Below, in pieces: positions 35,890-43,863 of a stretch of DNA of 49,223 bases (the stretch's first letter is position 1; the number at the start of each line of letters is the position of its first letter). This DNA is from Lachnospiraceae bacterium. GTDB lineage: Bacteria > Bacillota > Clostridia > Lachnospirales > Lachnospiraceae. The stretch is taken from positions 1-49,223 of the forward strand of contig CAAGLJ010000149.1 in assembly GCA_900770785.1 (NCBI GenBank), read 5' to 3'. Position numbers and translations under genes: made by a program. The notes under the pieces were generated by a model that worked only from the letters and a program-made list of their open reading frames with translations, did not search any database and was not told the origin of the DNA.

Positions 35890-36953
35890 GAGGCTCCTCC
35901 TTTCCGCAGTGCAGCCACAGCACCAAACAGACAGCTTCTAAAAAAGTCTACAGCCACTCCCCCCAGAAAAACCAGGCATACCGTTATCACCATATGGGGT
36001 ACAAAAAGAAAGCTGCCCCTGACCCCCTCTATTTTGCTCCACTGCTGCCAGAGATAGCGTACTGCCATGTTTTCATGCAGCAAATAGACACCGAAGGTAT
36101 AGGGCGCCACCGACAGAACCAGTATTTTCAGCCATTTTGTCCTGATTTCCAGCCTGCTGAAAGCAACAAATAACGCCACCGACAGAACCAGTACCAGTAC
36201 ATGATTATAGCTGTAAAGCATATCTCTCATATAGGCCAGTGGCAGACCCATGCTGCTTAATGCTGCCATCCCAAGGCTTAAGCCCCAGATCAGGACTGCC
36301 GTTCCCAGATAAATCCACAAAGCTCTGTTTCCCTTTTCCAGAAAAGAAAAACCATACAGCCGAAAATAAGCTGCCACCAGAAAAAGAATCATAAACCAGC
36401 CAAAATCATAGCCATAATGGTCTGTAGGCAGCAAAACCGGAGACAGAGATTTCTCCAGGGAAAAGGCTAGCAGCAGTAAACCCAGTACCAGCTGATGCTG
36501 TTTTTTATCCAGCACCTTTACTCCTGCCCGTAAAACCGGCACAAACAGGTACAAAACAAGGTAGGCCGTCGCAAACCAGTAATGTTCAGCCCCCAGCGGA
36601 AAAAGTGCTGTTATCCAGTCATAAACCGTCCACTCTGCCACGTTCCCGATGGAGAGGGCAAGGCAGATTAAAGGAATCATAAAGGAATAGAGCCAAATCT
36701 GAACCACCAGCGATACCAGCTTCTGCCATTTCCAGGATGCCTCCACCAGAAAATATCCACTGATCAATACATAGGCATTGGCAGCACCGATGCAAAGGCT
36801 CTCCACCAGCCAGGCCAGCAGATTCACTCCCCCTGTATTTTCAGACAGCGGAAGAAGTATGCCTCCTTTTTGAAGGTAGTGCATGGTAATCACCATCAGC
36901 ATGGCCAATATTCTCAATGCTTCGATATTTTCCTGTCGGGCTTTTCTTTCCAT
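35886..36953 (-). CDS. Acyltransferase 3 family membrane protein (glycan O-acyltransferase)
   Basis: A 355-residue integral membrane protein with about ten helices. It begins RQENIEALRILAMLMVITMH, the start signature of acyltransferase family 3 (OafA/WecH-like), with the catalytic-type histidine in MVITMHYL. GAANAYVLISGYF, AEHYWFATAYLVLYL and GVYLLHENMAVR also fit. Members transfer acetyl, succinyl or similar groups to sugars at the membrane. GGGAGG lies five bases before the ATG. It probably O-acylates the glycan of this locus. The 59 bases upstream hold nothing notable. Confidence 0.87.
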   Translation of the reverse strand: MERKARQENIEALRILAMLMVITMHYLQKGGILLPLSENTGGVNLLAWLVESLCIGAANAYVLISGYFLVEASWKWQKLVSLVVQIWLYSFMIPLICLALSIGNVAEWTVYDWITALFPLGAEHYWFATAYLVLYLFVPVLRAGVKVLDKKQHQLVLGLLLLAFSLEKSLSPVLLPTDHYGYDFGWFMILFLVAAYFRLYGFSFLEKGNRALWIYLGTAVLIWGLSLGMAALSSMGLPLAYMRDMLYSYNHVLVLVLSVALFVAFSRLEIRTKWLKILVLSVAPYTFGVYLLHENMAVRYLWQQWSKIEGVRGSFLFVPHMVITVCLVFLGGVAVDFFRSCLFGAVAALRKGGAS

Positions 36954-37012
36954 GGCTCCTCCCTTCTTTGTCTGACTCTTTTCCGGTTTTTTGTTTCTCT
37001 AAGGCCGTAAAC

Positions 37013-37432
37013 CTATTTTCCCTTCTTTTTGAAAATCCACAATTTACTCAGGATATAGTTTGATACAATGACGACTGCCTGTCCGATTAATTTGGCAATC
37101 ATATTGTCCATGGTCAGTATATCCACTCCAATGAATAAAATAGCATTTTCCAGAATCAAAGTTGCCAGGCGGGCTGTGACAAAGCTCATAAATTCCTTTC
37201 CCATCCCCTCTATGCCTTTGCTTCGGCTTTTGAACACGAAAATCCGGTTAGTAAAATAGGTAAAAATAACACAGATAATCCAGGAAATGCTATTGGCAAT
37301 CTGCTCATATAAGCCCATCTTGTTGGCAAAAAGATCAAACAATGCCACACTTAAGAAGAAGGCCACTCCTCCCCAAAACAGGTAGCTGATGGCTTCTTCG
37401 TATTTTTTCCAAAGTTCCCTGATTCGTTCCAT
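37013..37432 (-). CDS. GtrA family small membrane protein
   Basis: A 139-residue protein with four membrane helices (about 15-33, 42-62, 80-98, 108-128 from the chosen start) and the family features FTYFTNRIFVF and SNYILSKLWIF. GtrA proteins are associated with translocation of polyprenyl-phosphate sugars made by GtrB. The ATG at 37432 is preferred because AGAGG lies four bases upstream; the in-frame ATG at 37444 has none. Its likely partner is the GtrB-like GT2 at 28365-29324, although the two genes are far apart. Confidence 0.87.
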   Translation of the reverse strand: MERIRELWKKYEEAISYLFWGGVAFFLSVALFDLFANKMGLYEQIANSISWIICVIFTYFTNRIFVFKSRSKGIEGMGKEFMSFVTARLATLILENAILFIGVDILTMDNMIAKLIGQAVVIVSNYILSKLWIFKKKGK

Positions 37433-37475
37433 TCTTCCTCTCATTCTGCTGCTTTATCAGCATTTCTGCTTCTGT

Positions 37476-39227
37476 CTATCGCTCCCGGCTTACCTTCCCC
37501 TTTTCCACCCGATAAACCATATCGCATTTTTCAATGGTCTGTAGGCGGTGGGCAATAATAATCAGGGTCTTCCTGCCATGAAGCCGGTTTATGGATTCCA
37601 TGATAGCCGCTTCTGTATCGTTGTCCAGTGCCGAGGTGGCTTCATCCAGTACCAGAACCTCCGGATCTTCAAAGAGGGCTCTGGCGATGCCAATGCGCTG
37701 ACGCTGTCCACCGGAAAGGCGGATTCCTCTTTCTCCAATGCTGGTATCCAGTCCCTTCGGCAGTCCCCGGACAAATTCATCCAGCTGTGCTTCTTTTAGC
37801 ACCGCCCATACCCGGTCTTCGTCAATGTCCTGAGGTGCATAGCCAAAGGCCACATTGCTGCGGATGGTAGAATCCAGCATAAAAATGGTCTGGGGAATGT
37901 AGCCGATATTTTTCAGCCATTCCTCATAATGCTCCTTTACGGCCACTCCATCTGCCAGGATTTCCCCGCTTTCCAGCCGCAATAGTCCCAACAAAATATC
38001 TACCACTGTGGTCTTTCCGGAGCCGGAGCTGCCTACAATTCCTACTGCGGCTCCAATGGGAATACGCATATTGGCATGGTCAAAAATCAGCACCTGTGTA
38101 TTGGGGTATTTATAAGTAATATCCTTTAAGAAAATCTCTTCTTTGATTTCCAGCTTCTGTACTTCCTGCTTTTTCTCATAGGCCCTGGGATCATAAACGA
38201 TATTCTCATCATGGATTTCCTCCTGCAAATGGTCGCTGACTCCCATGAAGAAGGGTTCAAAATAAGAAATATTCGTCAAATGGTTGTTGATTCTGTTGGC
38301 ACTGGGAATCAGACGCATTGCCGCAAAGCCAAAAACCGTCAGCTGAGGCAGCATCTCTTCTACCGATGTCCCTCCCTGCATAACCAGCATGATATAAAGC
38401 ACTAGTCCGGTAATACAGACGGTTTCAATCAGCAATCTGGGAGTAGAATTAAATAAATTATATTTTTGTACGGCATTGACATAGCCATAGCCGCATTTTG
38501 CATATTCATTGATAAAATACTGCTCTTTATTGGCGATTTTTATTTCTTTAATTCCCATAACTGCCTGTTCAATCCATTTGAACAGACCACTGTAATAATC
38601 CTGATTTTCCTTTCCTGCTCTGGTCATAATGGGCTTAATCACTACTTTGATCAACCACAGCACCAATATCAGCAGGGCAGAAATGAACAGAACCATTCTC
38701 CCATCGGATACCAGAAGAACCGCGGCAATACAGACGAAAACCACCACTTCACTGACCAGCTGCAGCAGATTCAGAATCAGTCCGTACATATTGTTCACAT
38801 CCGAGGTAATGCTTCGCTGAATTACTGCTGTATCCGCATTCAAATAGTATTCATAGGGACGTTTCATAAAATTAATCATCATTCTGCGTGAGGTGGCAAA
38901 CTGGTTAGTATATACAAACCTAAGCTGAATCACGTTCTGTAAAAATAAAAACAGATTCTTCAGCACAAAAGCGCCGATCAGAGCCACCATCATCACCACC
39001 ATAAGCTGGTTTACACTGGTCAGCCCCAGAAAACGGTACAAAGAAGCAAGGTAGATATTCGTTTCAATTACATCAGGCTCCAATAAAACGGTGACTACAG
39101 GTATGATGCCGGATATGCTCAGGCTTTCCAGAACACCGCCGATAAGCATGCAGAAAATGATTACTACCATCAGCCTCTTTTGTTTCCTGTCCAAAAGCCT
39201 GTTCAGCTTTTTTAATATCTTTATCAT
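37476..39227 (-). CDS. PglK-like ABC flippase (complete)
   Basis: A 583-residue half transporter. Six membrane helices lie in residues 18-300. The ATPase domain is complete: Walker A GSSGSGKTT (399-407), Q-loop YIPQT, signature LSGGQ (504-508), Walker B VLVLDE (524-529) and H560 in IIAHRLQ. The family includes PglK, an ATP-driven flippase of lipid-linked oligosaccharides; no Wzx is visible in the window. GGAGG precedes the ATG by four bases. It is the first gene after the internal promoter at 39309-39338, and the truncated gene at 23-1450 is its paralogue, so the part of the locus downstream of the promoter begins and, as far as visible, ends with a flippase of this type. Confidence 0.9.
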   Translation of the reverse strand: MIKILKKLNRLLDRKQKRLMVVIIFCMLIGGVLESLSISGIIPVVTVLLEPDVIETNIYLASLYRFLGLTSVNQLMVVMMVALIGAFVLKNLFLFLQNVIQLRFVYTNQFATSRRMMINFMKRPYEYYLNADTAVIQRSITSDVNNMYGLILNLLQLVSEVVVFVCIAAVLLVSDGRMVLFISALLILVLWLIKVVIKPIMTRAGKENQDYYSGLFKWIEQAVMGIKEIKIANKEQYFINEYAKCGYGYVNAVQKYNLFNSTPRLLIETVCITGLVLYIMLVMQGGTSVEEMLPQLTVFGFAAMRLIPSANRINNHLTNISYFEPFFMGVSDHLQEEIHDENIVYDPRAYEKKQEVQKLEIKEEIFLKDITYKYPNTQVLIFDHANMRIPIGAAVGIVGSSGSGKTTVVDILLGLLRLESGEILADGVAVKEHYEEWLKNIGYIPQTIFMLDSTIRSNVAFGYAPQDIDEDRVWAVLKEAQLDEFVRGLPKGLDTSIGERGIRLSGGQRQRIGIARALFEDPEVLVLDEATSALDNDTEAAIMESINRLHGRKTLIIIAHRLQTIEKCDMVYRVEKGKVSRER

Positions 39228-39308
39228 AAAACCTCCAACCCGACCTGAGATACAGCCTCAAGGATTCTTCATCAGTCTCTTTTGGTGATGAGCAGAGTCT
39301 GACATACC

Positions 39309-39338
39309 ATTTTACCACATGTATATAAGAAAAGACAA
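39309..39338 (-). promoter_or_regulatory. Internal extended -10 promoter
   Basis: On the minus strand a -35-like TTGTCT (39338-39333) is followed after 18 bases by TAAAAT (39314-39309). A TG one base before the -10 makes an extended -10 (TGGTAAAAT). It lies about 80 bases upstream of the ABC flippase start and would separate the pseudaminate module from the rest of the locus. Confidence 0.6.
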
Positions 39339-39343
39339 ATCCG

Positions 39344-39440
39344 AAAAATTGCAGGTAAACTTGCAATTTTTACCTCTTTTTTCCCATTGTCATATTTTTC
39401 CATCTAATTTGCAAGTAAATCCTGCATTTTTACTCATTTT
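39344..39440. repeat. Two copies of a dyad element upstream of the internal promoter
   Basis: The motif TTTACYTGCAA occurs twice on the minus strand, starting at 39419 and 39359, exactly 60 bases apart. Each copy is part of a dyad: GCAGG-N5-CTTGC in the distal copy and GCAAG-N4-CCTGC in the proximal one, each preceded by GTAAAAA. The proximal copy also forms a perfect 10-bp AT-rich hairpin (39344-39353 with 39362-39371) ending in a T-run five bases upstream of the -35. These could be paired operator sites for a dimeric regulator; the proximal one could also serve as a weak terminator of the pseudaminate transcript. Confidence 0.5.
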
Positions 39441-39461
39441 CTAAGTCCTGTTTTTAAATTT

Positions 39462-40538
39462 TCAATAGATTTGTTCATTCTGTCGATGCTGCCCAGGCTC
39501 TTCATACTTATCCATAAAGTCCTTTCCCAGATATATTTTCTCGTCTGCAAACTGAATGGCATCACAAACGGTGAAAACGGACACTACCCTATGCCAGTGA
39601 ACACCGGGAAGAAAATTCATTATCTCCATGGGAAATTTTCCTTCAATAACCGTCTGCTCCCTGAATTTTGTCTTATAATCCAGCACATCTCTGGGATGAG
39701 GTTTAATAAATACATCTGCATTTTCTCCATACTCATGGATGATATCTTTGAAAATCTGTTCCCGGGTGGTTAAGTCACATAATGGCTCCGATAAAACCAG
39801 AACCTTCTTTTTCTGTGAATCTGCCTGCTTCAGCTGTTTTAACAGTTCTTCCGGCTGCTCCATAAAAACAGAAATCAGAAGCTCCTTATCCTCTTTGGCT
39901 ATCCCTTCAACCAGCTTTGCCCTTGGCCTTTCAATATATTTCGGACAAGGATAGGTCAGACAGGCAATGTTATTGACCTCCATATCCAGACAGTATTTAG
40001 CATAGCCATTTTGAATAAAAATCAGATTCCAGGCTGCAAATCTGGCCTTCAGTTCAAAATGCCCTCTGTTATCGAATCTGGCAGTATCGTAGTTTTTAAT
40101 ACAATCCAGCCCATCCTCCAAAGCATGATAATAAATTTTTTTATAAGACAGATAGTAGCCAATGGGATCAGAATCACAGAAAACATAAATATCTTCATAT
40201 TCTTTGAAATCTACCGGTACATAGGGTTCCTGAAGCCTTCCCAGCAGCTTGGTAAAGCGGATTCTGGAGAGCATATTAAGGACAAGATTTCCCCTGTCGG
40301 TATGGTATTTTTTCAGCTGCGGAAAAAATCCTTCCTCTTTTTCATCAAATTCCACTACTGCTTCAAAAAGTCCTGTCTTGAAAGCCCGTTCCTTCAGGTT
40401 TCCGAAGTCATTGGACATCCTGCTTAAGACCAGCGTGGCTTTTCCCCGCTTTGTGCGAGGGAGGTTCAGCTCCTTCAGCAGCGTAATATAAACATGATAA
40501 AAGGTATGGCATACATAAATTCGGTCTTTTTTTTTCAT
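39462..40538 (-). CDS. GT52 sialyltransferase-like enzyme, candidate pseudaminyltransferase
   Basis: A 358-residue protein of the GT52 type (Lst-like sialyltransferases). It begins RIYVCHTFYHVYI. The two motifs shared by bacterial sialyltransferase families GT38, GT52 and GT80 are present: the D/E-D-G motif (E141-D142-G143 in HALEDGLD) and the H-P motif (H281-P282 in IKPHPRD); a C-terminal serine (VVSVFTVCD) is also in the expected place. It is the last gene of the pseudaminate module, 43 bases after the PseH-PseG fusion gene. It most likely uses CMP-pseudaminic acid, not CMP-Neu5Ac, because no neuraminate genes are present. AAGGA precedes the ATG. Confidence 0.85.
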   Translation of the reverse strand: MKKKDRIYVCHTFYHVYITLLKELNLPRTKRGKATLVLSRMSNDFGNLKERAFKTGLFEAVVEFDEKEEGFFPQLKKYHTDRGNLVLNMLSRIRFTKLLGRLQEPYVPVDFKEYEDIYVFCDSDPIGYYLSYKKIYYHALEDGLDCIKNYDTARFDNRGHFELKARFAAWNLIFIQNGYAKYCLDMEVNNIACLTYPCPKYIERPRAKLVEGIAKEDKELLISVFMEQPEELLKQLKQADSQKKKVLVLSEPLCDLTTREQIFKDIIHEYGENADVFIKPHPRDVLDYKTKFREQTVIEGKFPMEIMNFLPGVHWHRVVSVFTVCDAIQFADEKIYLGKDFMDKYEEPGQHRQNEQIY

Positions 40539-40581
40539 TTTTCCTTCTTTGCTGTCCGTCAGCTTTTCCCTTCACAGTGCT

Positions 40582-42069
40582 TTACTCATTTTCCAGTAGT
40601 ACCCTTGCAATCCGTTCTGCTCCTCTTCCATCCACCTGCTTTTGCATTTTCAGAGATCGTTCCCTTCGCAGACGATGATCCTGATATCGTTCAAACAGCC
40701 GCCCTATTTCCTCATAAATATTTTCATGGCGTACATCCCCTGCATAATCGATAATCCCTTCTTTCGCAAATTGTTCCACATTAAAAAGCTGGTTGTCCAC
40801 AAAGGAATAGGAAATTGTGGGAGTCCCCATAGCGCACAGCTCATAAAGTGTGGTTCCTCCCGCAGAAACCGCTAAATCAGCTTTATCCATGAATTCTTCC
40901 GGATTGGCCACATTTTGGTGGAAGATAAGCTGGCGGCAGTCCCTGTACTTTTCACATAGAGCCTTAAAATTGGGATAATAGGCTCCACAAATAATATTTA
41001 CCTGTATTCCCGGCCTGGTTTTAAAAAAATCAACCAGTTTTTCCAGGATATGGTATGTGTCCGTTCCCCCGGATAACAGCAGAACATTCTTTATTTCCTC
41101 TCTGATTTCTTTTTCTCTGCCATGCCAGAATACCTTTCGCAAAGGCACATAATCCATTCCCAGATAAAGAGCCGGCTCAGACTCATCTTTAATGCAATGG
41201 GAAGCATAGGAAAAACGCTTCCAATAATTGGCATAACAGATAATTGCGGATACAGGATAGGGAAATTGATCTAAATCATCCAGATAAATCACTTGTGTTT
41301 TTTCTTCCAGTGCAGCCAGATATTTTTCTGTAACCTGATAGCTGTCCACCAGCAGCTTTTGTACATTTTTTGCCTCAATCAGCTTCAATAGCTGCGGCAA
41401 TTCATTCTCCATGCTTTTCCAGTCAGAATTCAGCACCATAGTCTCATAGCCCCTGCATTTTAAAGTTTCCAGAGGATATTCATCTGCCGTGATAAAGACA
41501 GCCTCTCCCCCCTGCTCCCTGATGGCATCTGCAATAGACAGACACCTCATTACATGGCCTGTGGCAATGACCGGATTCATATCTGTACGAATATATACCG
41601 TACCCCTGGTTCTTTCCATTTTTTTACGAAAATACAGGATGTCCTTCTCCTCTCTTTTTTCATAGCCAAGGCTTGAAAAAAGCTTCCGGGAAGGAACATT
41701 GTGAGGCAGCACTGACGCCGTTAGTGTGTCTATTTCCAAGGCCAGGGCTTCTTTTTCTGCCAGCAGTAAAAGTTTCCTGCCAAAGCCCTTATTCCGAAAC
41801 TCTTCTGCAATACTATAGCTGATTTGGGCTTCTTTTCCTTCCACGTCCAGACGAAGCTGCCCTATTGGAGTCCCTGCCAGGCAGGCAAGATAAAGATGGC
41901 GGTTCCTGTTTTTCAAAACGGCTTCCAGCCAGCAGGTGTGCTGCAGCCAGCTCACCTTTTTGCCGGAAAGAGAATTCTGAACATTTAAACGGTCATTTTT
42001 CCATTCAAAAAGAAGTCTGGCGTCCTCTCTGGTTGCCGGCTGCAGCCTGAATCGTTCTTCTTCCACCAT
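40582..42069 (-). CDS. pseG: Bifunctional PseH-PseG: GNAT acetyltransferase fused to UDP-sugar hydrolase
   Basis: A 495-residue fusion. Residues 3-150 are a GNAT domain with the acetyl-CoA loop RNKGFGRK (92-99), matching the PseH step that acetylates the 4-amine of UDP-4-amino-4,6-dideoxy-AltNAc. Residues 155-495 are a PseG domain: IRTDMNPVIATGHVMRCL with the catalytic-type H172, LLSGGTDTYHI, and SAGGTTLYELCAMGTP near the C-terminus. PseG removes UDP to free the 2,4-diacetamido sugar for PseI. The ATG at 42069, one base after the pseI stop with AGGAAGGA upstream, is chosen over a GTG at 42093. These are normally two separate proteins; the fusion puts two consecutive steps on one chain. Confidence 0.9.
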   Translation of the reverse strand: MVEEERFRLQPATREDARLLFEWKNDRLNVQNSLSGKKVSWLQHTCWLEAVLKNRNRHLYLACLAGTPIGQLRLDVEGKEAQISYSIAEEFRNKGFGRKLLLLAEKEALALEIDTLTASVLPHNVPSRKLFSSLGYEKREEKDILYFRKKMERTRGTVYIRTDMNPVIATGHVMRCLSIADAIREQGGEAVFITADEYPLETLKCRGYETMVLNSDWKSMENELPQLLKLIEAKNVQKLLVDSYQVTEKYLAALEEKTQVIYLDDLDQFPYPVSAIICYANYWKRFSYASHCIKDESEPALYLGMDYVPLRKVFWHGREKEIREEIKNVLLLSGGTDTYHILEKLVDFFKTRPGIQVNIICGAYYPNFKALCEKYRDCRQLIFHQNVANPEEFMDKADLAVSAGGTTLYELCAMGTPTISYSFVDNQLFNVEQFAKEGIIDYAGDVRHENIYEEIGRLFERYQDHRLRRERSLKMQKQVDGRGAERIARVLLENE

Positions 42070-42070
42070 C

Positions 42071-43132
42071 TCATCCTTCCTTCCTCTTTTCACCTTCCCC
42101 GATCAGGGACTGCTTAATGGGCATCCCCCGCTTAATGTCCCGTAAGGCTACCTGCCCCAGAATCTCTTCATAAAATTTGGGCTCCAGGCCATAGCCAGGC
42201 CGTATTATCCGAATGTTTTCTTCCGTAAGTGGTTCTCCCGCCTGAATATCCTTTACACAGAAAATGGAACGTCTGAAGACCACATTGGATTCTTCCTGCC
42301 GGGTGGGTCCATAGCTTACCTTTCCAATAGCCTTTTGAGCCTGACGGACATCCCTCACCATCTGGGAAAATTCCTCTGGATTCATGGAAAAGGAGGAATC
42401 CGGATTTTCCATGGTTCTGTCCAGACAAAAATGCTTTTCAATAATGCTGGCCCCCAGAGCCACTGCCGTAACCGCTCCCACAGAACCCATAGAGTGATCC
42501 GACAGGCCCACTGGTACCTGAAAGATTTCCCCCATATTCTGCATGGTTTTCAAATTCATTTCGTCTGTAATGGCCGGATAAGCACTGGCACATCTAAGCA
42601 GCGCCAGCTGATCATTTCCCTGACTGCGGACCGTATTTACTGCTGCCTCAATATCCCCCAGGGTGGACATTCCCGTAGACATAATCATGGGTTTACCTTT
42701 GGAGGCCACATATTTTAGCAGAGGAAGGTCCACAATTTCAAAGGAGGCAATTTTATAAAACTCCACACCAATCTCCTCCAGAAAATCTACGCTGCTCTTG
42801 TCAAAGGGAGTGGAAAAAAAGTCCAGACCTTCCTTTTTTGCTTCCTCCATCAATTCTTTCTGCCATTCCCAGGGTGTATAGGCCTTTTGGTAAAGTCTAT
42901 ACAGGTTTTCCCCGTTCCATGTTCCTTTGGAAATCTGAAAATACTCATTGTCGCAGTCAATCGTCAGTGTATCCGCCGTATAGGTCTGAATCTTGACACA
43001 ATCTGCACCAGCCCTTTTGGCCTCCCGAATAATCTTCTTTGCATTTTCAATATTTCCGGCATGATTGGCAGACATCTCTGCAATAATATAGACGGGCTGT
43101 CCCTTGCCTATCTCACGTTGTCCAATCTTCAT
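42071..43132 (-). CDS. pseI: Pseudaminic acid synthase PseI
   Basis: A 353-residue member of the NeuB family. The catalytic barrel has PVYIIAEMSANHAGN, DCVKIQTYTADTLT, FFSTPFDKSSVDFL, MSTGMSTLGDIE, GLSDHSMGS and EKHFCLDRTM. A C-terminal SAF (antifreeze-like) domain (about 285-345) holds FRRSIFCVKDIQAGEPLT and GMPIKQSLIG. AEMSANH and the TADTLT stretch favour PseI over NeuB or LegI. It condenses the 6-deoxy-AltdiNAc released by PseG with phosphoenolpyruvate to give pseudaminic acid. GAGGAAG precedes the ATG. A 32-base gap separates it from pseF. Confidence 0.94.
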   Translation of the reverse strand: MKIGQREIGKGQPVYIIAEMSANHAGNIENAKKIIREAKRAGADCVKIQTYTADTLTIDCDNEYFQISKGTWNGENLYRLYQKAYTPWEWQKELMEEAKKEGLDFFSTPFDKSSVDFLEEIGVEFYKIASFEIVDLPLLKYVASKGKPMIMSTGMSTLGDIEAAVNTVRSQGNDQLALLRCASAYPAITDEMNLKTMQNMGEIFQVPVGLSDHSMGSVGAVTAVALGASIIEKHFCLDRTMENPDSSFSMNPEEFSQMVRDVRQAQKAIGKVSYGPTRQEESNVVFRRSIFCVKDIQAGEPLTEENIRIIRPGYGLEPKFYEEILGQVALRDIKRGMPIKQSLIGEGEKRKEG

Positions 43133-43164
43133 AAGCTTCTTCCTCTTTTTCTATTTATCCTGGC

Positions 43165-43863
43165 TTACTCCAGACTTTTTTGCCGCATCAGTCCATACTT
43201 CAATTCTGCCAGCTTCCAGTCCACTTCATTATCAATATCCTGCATTTCCAGCTCATCTATAATAATGGCTCCGGTATTGTCCGCAACCAGCTTTCCCGTT
43301 TCTTTGAATTTTTCCACCCGAAAAGCATAAAACTGACCGCAGTCATGGTAAATCTTCTCCAGATCCTGAGAACGGCACTGGGAAAATTCTTCCCATTTAT
43401 AAGTGATTTTATTGTCTTTCATCACCATTCCCCTTAAGGGTGGAAAAGAAAATTCTGCCACCGGCATTACGCTGTCATATTCCTCTTCCTCCAGAAGCTG
43501 TATTGCCTTTTTCAGCTTTTCCCCCGTCACAAAAGGGGCTGTGGGGTAAATACAGCAGGCTGTGTCAAATACCTGTCCCCGTTCTTCGTATTCTTTCAAC
43601 ACCTCCAGAATAACCTCTGCCGTTGTAGCATAGTCACCGGAAGTATTCTCACTTCGCATAAAAGGAATACTTGCTCCCGCTGCCTTTCCTGCTCTGGCAA
43701 TTTCCTCATTATCTGTGGAAACCATAATCTCATCAAAGACTCCTGCCTGAAGAGCTGCCTTTATGGAATAGGTAATAATAGGCTTACCGCAAAAGTCCCT
43801 GATATTTTTATATGGAATTCGTTTACTGCCCCCCCGGGCGGTAATCATCGCCAGTCTTTTCAT
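43165..43863 (-). CDS. pseF: CMP-pseudaminic acid synthetase PseF
   Basis: A 232-residue cytidylyltransferase. The CTP-binding ITARGGSKRIPYKNI (7-21) is followed by GKPIITYSI, VSTDNEEIA, MRSENTSGDYATT and YPTAPFVTG; the stretch DCGQFYAFRVEKF is typical of PseF. It activates pseudaminic acid with CTP. The start is the ATG at 43863, which forms an ATGA overlap with the preceding GT2 stop and has GGAG nine bases upstream; an in-frame ATG at 43893 would overlap the GT2 by 34 bases and add a non-family N-terminus. Confidence 0.94.
   Translation of the reverse strand: MKRLAMITARGGSKRIPYKNIRDFCGKPIITYSIKAALQAGVFDEIMVSTDNEEIARAGKAAGASIPFMRSENTSGDYATTAEVILEVLKEYEERGQVFDTACCIYPTAPFVTGEKLKKAIQLLEEEEYDSVMPVAEFSFPPLRGMVMKDNKITYKWEEFSQCRSQDLEKIYHDCGQFYAFRVEKFKETGKLVADNTGAIIIDELEMQDIDNEVDWKLAELKYGLMRQKSLE

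Noticed and set aside
39344..39371. Rho-independent terminator after the pseudaminate module
   Set aside because: The stem is only 10 bp and mostly A-T with a short T-run, and it overlaps the repeated dyad motif. A regulatory site is as likely, so I did not call it a terminator.
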